A stretch of DNA of 14,930 nucleotides from Candidatus Njordarchaeota archaeon (lineage in GTDB: Archaea > Asgardarchaeota > Njordarchaeia > Njordarchaeales > Njordarchaeaceae): positions 1 through 14,930 of the forward strand of contig JAHKLF010000014.1 in NCBI GenBank assembly GCA_029856615.1, given 5' to 3'. The number at the start of each line of letters is the position of its first letter. The first letter of the stretch is position 1. This document shows, piece after piece, positions 7,508-13,616 of this stretch. The position numbers and the translations under genes are program-made. The notes beneath the pieces were generated by a model. That model saw only the letters and a program-made list of their open reading frames with translations, searched no databases and was not told where the DNA came from.

Positions 7508-7521
7508 TATTCATATGAATA
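7508..7521. promoter_or_regulatory. 14-bp perfect palindrome in the divergent intergenic region (candidate operator)
   Basis: TATTCATATGAATA is a perfect palindrome between the two divergent operons. It is followed closely by GAATAT and TTTTTCATATA, which repeat its half-sites loosely. Its centre lies about 27 bases before the ATG at 7541, where a TATA box of a leaderless gene would sit. It may therefore be a promoter element, a regulator site, or both. In AT-rich DNA a chance origin is possible. Confidence 0.35.
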
Positions 7522-7540
7522 TACTGAATATTTTTCATAT

Positions 7541-7708
7541 ATGGTTAGGAAGTATGTTAACAATTTTAAACCACGTGGTGGCTTATGGATATCTTTATGC
7601 ATTTATATTGTTATATTGATTGTGTCAGTATGGTTTATGTTTGAATATAGTATTAATACACGAATAAGTAAAATCTATACTCAAACGATGACATTAGTTC
7701 GGAGGTGA
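7541..7708 (+). CDS. Small single-pass membrane protein, 55 aa (unrecognised)
   Basis: A short ORF, ATG 7541 to TGA 7706-7708. The N-terminus is basic (MVRKYVNNFKPRGG), a hydrophobic segment of about 20 residues follows at 15-34 (LWISLCIYIVILIVSVWFMF), and the tail is basic. The frame is open without a stop from 7445, about 88 codons in AT-rich DNA, which is unlikely by chance. Its stop overlaps the next start as GTGA (7705-7708), and the ribosome site GGAGGTGA of that gene lies in its last codons. There is no ribosome site before ATG 7541, so leaderless expression would be needed. I recognise no family. It is probably a small membrane partner of the next protein, which is inference. Confidence 0.5.
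   Translation: MVRKYVNNFKPRGGLWISLCIYIVILIVSVWFMFEYSINTRISKIYTQTMTLVRR
7570..7579. repeat. 10-bp perfect palindrome
   Basis: ACCACGTGGT, a GC-containing palindrome that stands out in its AT-rich surroundings, between the divergent operons and inside the 55-codon ORF. It could be a regulator half-site pair; nothing more can be said. Confidence 0.3.
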
Positions 7709-8079
7709 CTAAAATACCGTACTATATATCTATGAGCGCTAAGAGTAATTATCGAAGAATTTTCTCCATTTTATCAATGGCGTTTGGAAACATATATTGC
7801 AATGAAGTTACAAAGATTGATGGTAATTCTTTTGGAGTAATATTAGGCCAAAATTATGACGAAGAGAGCGAGGCACTTGTTCAATTAATGATTGTAATCA
7901 CCGATATGGGGAAATTAAGCTTTATAGAAGTAATTTCATTAGGGGGGCCAATAGGTATAAATAAAATTAGCATATTAAAGAGATACGCGTATGACGTCGT
8001 AAAGGTTCTCAAAGATAAAGGAATCGAGATCGCAATAGAAGAGGAGATACCGCATTTTTTCAGAGAGTATTCAGATTGA
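7705..8079 (+). CDS. Hypothetical protein, 124 aa, between the hydrogenase and kor operons
   Basis: I do not recognise this protein. It looks soluble and mixed alpha/beta. An N-terminal helix with YRRIFSILSMAFG is followed by likely strands (DGNSFGVILGQ, LVQLMIVITDMG, KLSFIEVISLGG), then a helix with KRYAYDVVKVLKDKG and an acidic end (IEEEIPHFFREYSD). It has a single cysteine and no cofactor motif. The GTG at 7705 overlaps the stop of the 55-aa membrane ORF and lies inside its own ribosome site GGAGGTGA (7701-7708). Starts 5 bases later (ATA, codon 4) or at ATG 7732 are alternatives. After its TGA the frame stays open for 30 more codons to TAA at 8170-8172. It is codirectional with korDABC, 212 bases upstream, and separately promoted. 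Confidence 0.7.
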   Translation: MTKIPYYISMSAKSNYRRIFSILSMAFGNIYCNEVTKIDGNSFGVILGQNYDEESEALVQLMIVITDMGKLSFIEVISLGGPIGINKISILKRYAYDVVKVLKDKGIEIAIEEEIPHFFREYSD

Positions 8080-8172
8080 AGATGCGAGAAAAATGTGCGC
8101 GTTAAAGAATCATCATATGTTGCTTGGATGAAAAAAATTATATCAGAAGACGCCAAAACTATCTATTTATAA

Positions 8173-8177
8173 TTTTT
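8173..8177 (+). terminator. Possible T-tract terminator after the 124-aa gene
   Basis: TTTTT directly after the TAA that ends the readthrough frame, about 95 bases past the TGA. Archaeal termination commonly uses T-tracts without a hairpin. The tract is short, so support is weak. Confidence 0.25.
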
Positions 8178-8251
8178 ACAACAAGTAAATACATGTTACA
8201 TTAATACACAAATATACATCTATTTCTAGTGTTAATGGTATGGTATTAGTG

Positions 8252-8259
8252 TATATATT
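8252..8259 (+). promoter_or_regulatory. TATA box of the korDABC operon
   Basis: TATATATT centred near 8255. Transcription about 27 bases downstream would begin near 8282, leaving about 10 bases before the korD start at 8292. The rest of the 212-base gap (8080-8291) holds loose direct and inverted copies of TTAATACAC/GTGTTAAT but no other gene I can support. Confidence 0.5.
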
Positions 8260-8291
8260 TCGCATCTTAGTATTAACGCCTCCGGGGACTT

Positions 8292-8573
8292 GTGATGAAA
8301 AATAAACAACAGCTTGGTATAGCTCAGATTAAGCGTAGGAGAGGAATTGTATTCATTATAAAAGATCGATGCAAAGGCTGTGGATTTTGTATTGAATTCT
8401 GCCCGAGTAAGGTTTTACAAAGATCTGATGATTTTAATGCACAAGGATATCACTATCCGATAGTCGTAGAAGAACCGCCCGAAAAAGTCTGTATTGCTTG
8501 TGGCTTTTGTTCAATTATTTGCCCTGAATTCGCGATTTATTCTAAACCTCTAGAAGATGGTGAGGAAGCATGA
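8292..8573 (+). CDS. korD: 2-oxoglutarate:ferredoxin oxidoreductase, delta (ferredoxin) subunit
   Basis: A 93-aa two-cluster ferredoxin with CKGCGFCIEFCP (C27/30/33/37) and CIACGFCSIICP (C67/70/73/77). It relays electrons between the catalytic subunits and free ferredoxin. The spacing between motifs, with a middle strand around YHYPIVVEEP, is typical of KorD. Translation can start at GTG 8292 or at the next codon, ATG 8295; a GGGG at 8284-8287 is the only nearby ribosome-site match. The stop overlaps the korA start as ATGA. It is the first gene of korDABC. Confidence 0.93.
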   Translation: MMKNKQQLGIAQIKRRRGIVFIIKDRCKGCGFCIEFCPSKVLQRSDDFNAQGYHYPIVVEEPPEKVCIACGFCSIICPEFAIYSKPLEDGEEA

Positions 8574-9706
8574 GCTTATCCCCAGGAATATATTTCATGA
8601 GCGGAAACAGTGCTGTGGCAGAAGGCGCCATATTCGCGGGATGTAGATTTTTCGCTGGTTATCCAATTACGCCTTCCTCAGAGCTTGCTGAGAGGATGGC
8701 TGCTCGATTACCGCGTGTAGGTGGCATATTTATCCAAATGGAGGATGAAATAGGATCAATAATGGCCATCATAGGAGCTTCTTGGGGTGGATTAAAAGCC
8801 ATGACGGCAACTTCGGGCCCAGGCTTTAGCTTAATGCAAGAGAGTATAGGATTTGCTGCAATAACGGAAACTCCCATAGTGATCTGCGATGTTCAACGGG
8901 CAGGACCGTCTACTGGTATGCCCACATATGTGGGCCAAGGAGATGTAATGCAAGCTAAGTGGGGGTCTCACGGTCCTTATGAGATTATCGCCGTTTCTCC
9001 GAGCTCTGTTCAGGAGTGTTTTGATTTAACAATAAGGGCATTTAATTTGGCTGAGAAATACCGTGTTCCTGTAATTATTCTAATGGATGAGAGATTAAGC
9101 CATCTATATGAAAAAGTCCGAGTTCCTAGAAAGGAGGATGTTATAATTGTAAATAGAAAGTTGCCGAAGAGTAAGAAAAATTTCTTACCCTATTTAGCCG
9201 ATGCTGATTTGATTCCTCCTATGCCCCCAATTGGAGAAGGTTATCATTTTCACGTAACTGGACTAACTCATGATGAGCGCGGTTATCCTAAGATAGATCC
9301 AGAAGTGCAGGATCGATTAGTTAGAAGACTCTGTGATAAGATACGGTATCATGCGGATGAAATAATCGATATTCAGACATATATGATGGATAATGCCAAA
9401 ATAGCTGTGGTAGCATTTGGTAGTGTTGTAAGACCCGCTATTAAGGCCATAAAATTGGCTAGAAGTAAAGGTATTAAAGCGGGGCTAATCAATTTGCGAA
9501 CAATTTGGCCATTTCCAGAAAAAATAATTAGGGAATACGCTGAGAAGGTGCATACTTTTATCGTGGCAGAAATCAATTATGGGCAAATAGTTCATAAGGT
9601 TCGAGAATCCGTTAATGGCAAAGCTAAAGTGGTGCTATTACCAAAAATGGGCGGTGCTATTCATACTCCAGAAGAGATACTAAATGAGATTATGGAGGCG
9701 AGGTAA
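8570..9706 (+). CDS. korA: 2-oxoglutarate:ferredoxin oxidoreductase, alpha subunit
   Basis: The 378-aa alpha subunit of the CoA-acylating 2-oxoacid:ferredoxin oxidoreductase, which interconverts 2-oxoglutarate + CoA and succinyl-CoA + CO2 with ferredoxin. The pyrimidine-binding domain has the OFOR signature GYPITPSSE (30-38), then QMEDEIGS, and TATSGPGFSLMQE. The stretch GGPSTGxP-like (AGPSTGMPTYVGQGD) and WGSHGPYEI is characteristic of KorA. A C-terminal transketolase-like domain starts near VVAFGSVVRPA. These blocks favour 2-oxoglutarate over pyruvate or branched-chain acids, though substrate is still inferred. ATG 8570 is preceded by GGTGAGG. The gene is followed by korB with a short gap. 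Confidence 0.94.
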   Translation: MSLSPGIYFMSGNSAVAEGAIFAGCRFFAGYPITPSSELAERMAARLPRVGGIFIQMEDEIGSIMAIIGASWGGLKAMTATSGPGFSLMQESIGFAAITETPIVICDVQRAGPSTGMPTYVGQGDVMQAKWGSHGPYEIIAVSPSSVQECFDLTIRAFNLAEKYRVPVIILMDERLSHLYEKVRVPRKEDVIIVNRKLPKSKKNFLPYLADADLIPPMPPIGEGYHFHVTGLTHDERGYPKIDPEVQDRLVRRLCDKIRYHADEIIDIQTYMMDNAKIAVVAFGSVVRPAIKAIKLARSKGIKAGLINLRTIWPFPEKIIREYAEKVHTFIVAEINYGQIVHKVRESVNGKAKVVLLPKMGGAIHTPEEILNEIMEAR

Positions 9707-9713
9707 ATTGCCA

Positions 9714-10604
9714 ATGGAATTCGTTGATCATCATATTCGAGATAAATATTTGAAAGTAGATAGGCTTCCTCATATTTGGTGTCCAGGTTGCGGTATTGGA
9801 TCAATTCTTAATGCATTTCTTTTGGGTATGGAGAAAGCAGAAGTTGATCCGGATCAAGTTATTGTCGTTTCGGGCATTGGATGTACGGGTCGTGTCCCTG
9901 GATATTTAAACATGGACACATTCCATACAACGCATGGAAGGGCAATTCCTTTCGCAGTAGGCTTAAAATTAGCTAGGCCAGATATGCATGTAGTTGTATT
10001 TAGTGGAGACGGTGATTTAGTCACTATAGGAGGTAATCACTTCATACATGCTGCGAGAAGAAATAATGATTTGCTAGTAATATTAGTCAACAACTTTAAC
10101 TATGGGATGACAGGAGGTCAAGTAGGAGCGACAACACCTACTGGCGCGATAACTACTACAACGCCTTACGGCAACTTGGAGAGACCATTTAATATACCCT
10201 ACCTAGCAGCTGCAGCTGGAGCAGTTTATGTAGCTAGATGGACTTCACTTCATGTCAGACGCCTTGCCTGGAGTATTGCTGAGGCGTTCCATAGGAAGGG
10301 GTTCAGGGTAATTGAAGTTTTATCCCAGTGTCCGACGACTTTTGGCAGGAGAAACAAGATGCCAGAGGGCATAGATATGCTGAGATGGTATAGAGACAAC
10401 TGTGTAATTCAGCATTATGCCGATCCTAAAGATGCTGAGATAGTTCCTGGTAGAAAGATAATAATAGGAAAGTTTATCGATATTACAGACGGCGTTGAGA
10501 CATTTGAGGAAAAAGCTTGGAATTTGGTAAGAAAATTCTTGGGTGATCGTATTGAAATACCTTTCAGGAAAGGGCTTAGATGCCCTAAAGAAATTCCTGG
10601 GTGA
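9714..10604 (+). CDS. korB: 2-oxoglutarate:ferredoxin oxidoreductase, beta (TPP-binding) subunit
   Basis: The beta subunit, 296 aa, holding thiamine diphosphate and one [4Fe-4S] cluster. Likely cluster ligands are C23 and C26 (WCPGCG), C57 (GIGCTGR) and C206 (LSQCPTTFG), the arrangement known in archaeal OFORs. The TPP/Mg motif starts SGDGDLVTIGGNHF and ends in NNFNYGMTGGQ. The open frame reaches back to ATG 9684 inside korA, but GGAGGCGAGGT at 9694-9704 points to ATG 9714 (or TTG 9708). The N-terminus MEFVDHHIRDKYL then fits. Its stop TGA overlaps a GTG (GTGA, 10601-10604) in front of korC. Confidence 0.94.
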   Translation: MEFVDHHIRDKYLKVDRLPHIWCPGCGIGSILNAFLLGMEKAEVDPDQVIVVSGIGCTGRVPGYLNMDTFHTTHGRAIPFAVGLKLARPDMHVVVFSGDGDLVTIGGNHFIHAARRNNDLLVILVNNFNYGMTGGQVGATTPTGAITTTTPYGNLERPFNIPYLAAAAGAVYVARWTSLHVRRLAWSIAEAFHRKGFRVIEVLSQCPTTFGRRNKMPEGIDMLRWYRDNCVIQHYADPKDAEIVPGRKIIIGKFIDITDGVETFEEKAWNLVRKFLGDRIEIPFRKGLRCPKEIPG

Positions 10605-10621
10605 GTAAATTGGAGGATAGG

Positions 10622-11191
10622 GTGGAAATTATTATATGTGGATTTGGTGGACAAGGAATTGTGAGAGCTGGTTACATTTTAGGTTACGCGGCAGCTGTAA
10701 TGGAGGACAAGGAAAGTTCTTTCGTTCCAAGTTATGGTCCAGAGGCTCGTGGGGGCGAATGCGCATCTAGAATAGTTATTTCTAATGAGCGCATTGATTA
10801 TCCATTCATCACTACTGTTGATATTCTAATCGCAATGGCTCAACCAGCCTATAATAAATACATAGAATATCTAAAACCTGGAGGAATAATTTTACATGAT
10901 GAGGATCTAGTAAAGCCAGATGAGAGGGCTTCTAAGGCTTCCGAGATATATAGCGTACCTGCTACAAGAATAGCCGAGAGACTAGGGAATAGGATCGTAG
11001 CCAATATAGTAATGCTAGGCTTCTTCTGTGCGGTGACGAAAATAATCGGCTATGATGCTATGAAGAAAGCAGTAGAAGCGGGAGTACCTGCAAGATTTAA
11101 AGAAATCAACCTAAAGGCTTTTGATAAGGGATATAATTACGGACTAGAAGTAATTGGAAAGGACAAACGTAAAGCACTAGCTGTTCAGTAA
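10622..11191 (+). CDS. korC: 2-oxoglutarate:ferredoxin oxidoreductase, gamma subunit
   Basis: The 189-aa gamma subunit that completes the enzyme. The N-terminal GFGGQGIV (7-14) and SYGPEARGGE (37-46) are the standard gamma-domain signatures. A later NIVMLGFF segment matches the family's NxVMLGA block. The frame is open from GTG 10601, overlapping the korB stop, but GGAGG at 10612-10616 is 5 bases before GTG 10622. That start gives MEIIICGFGG, the normal KorC N-terminus, so it is preferred. The gene ends 19 bases before a convergent gene. Confidence 0.93.
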   Translation: MEIIICGFGGQGIVRAGYILGYAAAVMEDKESSFVPSYGPEARGGECASRIVISNERIDYPFITTVDILIAMAQPAYNKYIEYLKPGGIILHDEDLVKPDERASKASEIYSVPATRIAERLGNRIVANIVMLGFFCAVTKIIGYDAMKKAVEAGVPARFKEINLKAFDKGYNYGLEVIGKDKRKALAVQ

Positions 11192-11200
11192 TATTACCAA

Positions 11201-11214
11201 TTTTTTAAGCTTAA
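11201..11214 (+). terminator. Possible terminator between convergent korC and arrestin-fold genes
   Basis: A run of six T (11201-11206) follows the korC stop and merges with a 10-bp palindrome TTAAGCTTAA (11205-11214). The T-tract could end the kor transcript. The palindrome is too AT-rich to count as a strong hairpin. The minus-strand gene ends here too. Confidence 0.35.
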
Positions 11215-12050
11215 TATACTCGGAGAATCCTGAGCGGGAATTCAAGGAAAAAATCTCTCCCCTCACACCTTATGGCCACTTTTCCAATATATCGTACCTT
11301 AGATCTAGATGTCTCAAACGTGGCCAAATTTGATGGAAGTTTTATACTTAACGGCAGATTGTATTTTATCCCTTCATGGAATACTTTTTTGCCAATTATT
11401 TTAAATTTCATTAGTGTTTTTATTAGGGTTCTTGTCTGCTTGAGAAAAACCCCCCAGATCGTTTCCTCGCGACATATAAGATCGAATCTAATTTCCTCTG
11501 CAGTGAAGTCTCTATTGGGTGTAATATAAAGTTCTCCCTTTAAATCATGCCCTGCGGGTATCGTAGAAGGAACTACTAAACCGAGTTTAAAAATTTGATA
11601 TTCTTTTTCTAAATGTAATTCCTCGATTTCGCCAATTTTCTGAAGTATGGTTAATGGAACAACCTCAACTGTTGGAAGAGCGTGCTTTATTTCAACTTTT
11701 GCTTCAAAGAGGTATCTGATTTTTACGCTTTCACCATTGTAACTTGGAGGAAGATCATTTGGGAGTGAGAACTCAAAAAGCCACTCGTACTTTTTCAAGC
11801 GGTTCACTGTTACGTCGAAGTCCAATTCACGAGTACTACTTAGAAATACATTTTTGAGAGTTTTCATTTTCTTATTAGTACTTAGAAATATCTGTTCTTC
11901 CCCCATAAATCGCCCTAATACTCTGCTTATTATAAATTCTTCTCTCGGTTCGAGAAAAATTTTGATTGAAAGTTTCTCGCCAGGTTTTAGTATTCTTTTA
12001 GTGGGAGAGACAATCAGCTTAGCATTCCTTCTTAGCATCCTCCACACCAA
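11211..12050 (-). CDS. Arrestin-fold protein (archaeal arrestin-like/Spo0M-like)
   Basis: A 279-aa, almost entirely beta-strand protein with no signal peptide, membrane segment or cofactor motif. The first half has the arrestin N-domain pattern: a strand-rich region, then YEWLFEFSLPNDLPPSYNG (88-106) and VKIRYLFEAKVEI. The F-x-LP-x-DLPPSY block leading into a Y-x-(V/F)-x-A strand is what I recognise from arrestin_N and Spo0M-type proteins. The second half repeats the theme (VVPSTIPAGHDLKGELYI, then LPLSIKLPS). Arrestin-fold proteins act as scaffolds in eukaryotes; archaeal members have no assigned role that I know. Start choices are TTG 12050, GTG 12047 and ATG 12038. A TATA box about 34 bases before 12050 suggests a nearly leaderless transcript. 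Confidence 0.65.
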   Translation of the reverse strand: MVWRMLRRNAKLIVSPTKRILKPGEKLSIKIFLEPREEFIISRVLGRFMGEEQIFLSTNKKMKTLKNVFLSSTRELDFDVTVNRLKKYEWLFEFSLPNDLPPSYNGESVKIRYLFEAKVEIKHALPTVEVVPLTILQKIGEIEELHLEKEYQIFKLGLVVPSTIPAGHDLKGELYITPNRDFTAEEIRFDLICREETIWGVFLKQTRTLIKTLMKFKIIGKKVFHEGIKYNLPLSIKLPSNLATFETSRSKVRYIGKVAIRCEGRDFFLEFPLRILRVY

Positions 12051-12080
12051 TTAGGAGAAAAATTTGAATTAGAAGGTTAC

Positions 12081-12089
12081 TTTATAAAC
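12081..12089 (-). promoter_or_regulatory. TATA box of the arrestin-fold gene
   Basis: Minus strand reads GTTTATAAAG at this point. Transcription about 27 bases on would begin near 12057, only about 7 bases before TTG 12050. It lies in the 105-base gap after the codirectional CBS gene, so the two genes are probably separate transcripts. Confidence 0.5.
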
Positions 12090-12155
12090 TGTAATACGAA
12101 TAATCGTGTTTAAATGTTACTATAATAATGTTATAGATGTATAATTTTAAGCACG

Positions 12156-12587
12156 TTAATTACTAGTTGATATTTTCTGTATAGAATTAAGGATGTCTCT
12201 TATAGAAATCATACCTAATGGTTTTTCGTCTTCATCAACAACAGGTAAGTGTCTGAAATGACCAACGATCATTTTTTGCATTACTAATTCTAAATCGTCA
12301 TCAGGAAAAGCTACGGAAACCAGCTTTGTCATATACTTATAAACTGGTTCCCTAAAATCAACCCCATTAGCAATTAAACGTACTATATCTCGTTCAGTTA
12401 AAATTCCTATTACTTTTCCTTTCTGAACAACAATTATTGAGCCAACATTGTTCTTGACCATAATCTCAGCTGCTTTAAGCAAGTTATCGTCAGGTTCGAT
12501 AGAGAAGACGCCGGGATGCATAACATCTTTTGCTTTAAGTTTTCTTAGGCAAGTCATATACTCACCATAGTGACTGAAGAGGCTCAT
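12156..12587 (-). CDS. Two-CBS-domain protein
   Basis: A 143-aa stand-alone CBS pair. CBS1 covers about residues 17-75 (KAKDVMHPGVFSI ... GILTERDIVR), and CBS2 about 82-138 (VYKYMTKLV ... RHLPVVDEDEKPLGMISIRDIL). Such Bateman modules bind adenine nucleotides or SAM and act as energy sensors; the partner is not shown here. It has no fused catalytic or DNA-binding domain. ATG 12587 has a TATA-like TTTATC about 28 bases upstream and no ribosome site, which fits leaderless expression. ATG 12557, after GGTGAG, would give a shorter form starting MTCLRKLKAKDVM. It is divergent from pstB. Confidence 0.85.
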   Translation of the reverse strand: MSLFSHYGEYMTCLRKLKAKDVMHPGVFSIEPDDNLLKAAEIMVKNNVGSIIVVQKGKVIGILTERDIVRLIANGVDFREPVYKYMTKLVSVAFPDDDLELVMQKMIVGHFRHLPVVDEDEKPLGMISIRDILNSIQKISTSN

Positions 12588-12609
12588 AGCATTTTCTTCA
12601 ATTTTCCTA

Positions 12610-12619
12610 TTGATAAATG
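12610..12619 (-). promoter_or_regulatory. Candidate TATA box of the CBS gene
   Basis: Minus strand CATTTATCAA, centred about 28 bases before ATG 12587, the distance expected for a leaderless archaeal transcript. The match to consensus is moderate. Confidence 0.35.
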
Positions 12620-12665
12620 TTATGATCGTGAAAGTGTTAAACAGAAAGCCAAATATTACTCTCAG

Positions 12666-12673
12666 TTTTAAAA
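12666..12673 (+). promoter_or_regulatory. Candidate TATA box of pstB
   Basis: TTTTAAAA. Transcription about 27 bases on would start near 12697 and leave about 36 bases before the preferred pstB start, enough to include the CGGGAG ribosome site. If correct, the open frame upstream of 12697 is not translated in this transcript. Confidence 0.35.
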
Positions 12674-12732
12674 TTACAATTAGTGAATATACAACATCAG
12701 AGGCGAATAATAGCAGTGACCGGGAGTCTTTC

Positions 12733-13491
12733 TTGAGGGTGAAAATACGAACTGAAGAGTTATCGGTCTGGTATTGGGATAAACAAGTGTTAAATGATAT
12801 TACAATAGATATTTACGAGAAAGCGATTACGGCAATAATGGGACCGAGTGGCTGTGGAAAAAGCACTTTTCTAAAAAGTTTAAATAGAATGATAGAGCTT
12901 GTAGAGGGGGCTAAAATTGAAGGAAAAGTTTTTCTTGATGGCAAGAATATCTATGATGATGACGTTGATCCGACCGATATTAGAGCTAGAGTCGGAATGG
13001 TCTTTCAGAAGCCTAATCCTTTTCCACATTTAAGCATATACGATAATGTAGCAATTGGCTTGAAATTGAGGGGAATTAAGGATAAACGAGTATTAGATGA
13101 AGTAGTTAAAGAATCGCTTGTGAAAGTCGGACTATGGGATGAGGTAAAAGATAAGCTAAATAGACCTGGAACAGAATTATCTGGGGGGCAGCAACAACGA
13201 TTATGCATAGCGCGAGCACTTGCTGTGAATCCCGAGGTTTTATTATTGGACGAACCTACGTCAGCATTAGACCCAGTATCAATGTTAAAAATTGAGGATT
13301 TGCTTGTTCAGCTTAAGGAAGAGTATACTATTGTGCTCGTAACGCATAATGTTCAACAGGCTGCCAGAATAAGCGACTATGCCGCTTTTTTGTATTATGG
13401 GCAGTTAATTGAGTATGATAAAACGGAGATGCTTTTTAAGAACCCGAAGAATAAGCTGACAGAGCAGTATTTAGAAGGACGATTTGGCTGA
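12733..13491 (+). CDS. pstB: Phosphate ABC transporter ATP-binding protein PstB
   Basis: The ATPase that drives phosphate import with PstC and PstA, 252 aa from the chosen start. Walker A is GPSGCGKST (37-45), followed by FLKSLNRM. The Q-loop VFQKPNPFPHLSIYDNV is diagnostic for PstB. The signature LSGGQQQRLCIARALA begins near 149, Walker B LLLDEPTSALDP near 170, and the H-loop is VTHNVQQAAR. The frame is open back to TTG 12610, but an extra 41 residues there would be atypical. TTG 12733 is 6 bases after CGGGAG, and GTG 12739 is an alternative; both give a normal PstB length. PstS, PstC and PstA are not in the window. phoU follows after 125 bases. Confidence 0.93.
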   Translation: MRVKIRTEELSVWYWDKQVLNDITIDIYEKAITAIMGPSGCGKSTFLKSLNRMIELVEGAKIEGKVFLDGKNIYDDDVDPTDIRARVGMVFQKPNPFPHLSIYDNVAIGLKLRGIKDKRVLDEVVKESLVKVGLWDEVKDKLNRPGTELSGGQQQRLCIARALAVNPEVLLLDEPTSALDPVSMLKIEDLLVQLKEEYTIVLVTHNVQQAARISDYAAFLYYGQLIEYDKTEMLFKNPKNKLTEQYLEGRFG

Positions 13492-13616
13492 TCTTTCTTA
13501 CATTTAACAAATGCTGACGGAATTCTGTCTATTTTTCTTTTAGAATCCAAAAAATAAAAATACCCATTGTATCTTCCTAAATAGTTTAACGCATATGAAT
13601 CTTAGGTGTCTTGATC

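Noticed and set aside
7881..8156. Minus-strand 91-codon ORF across the 124-aa gene and its 3' region
   Set aside because: The plus-strand frame has the better start signal and composition. The minus frame has no ribosome site and is serine/isoleucine-rich, as antisense frames often are. It remains a weak alternative since the plus protein is unrecognised.
8095..8172. 25-codon ORF from GTG 8095
   Set aside because: It has no ribosome site and is simply the readthrough frame after TGA 8077-8079; reported there instead.
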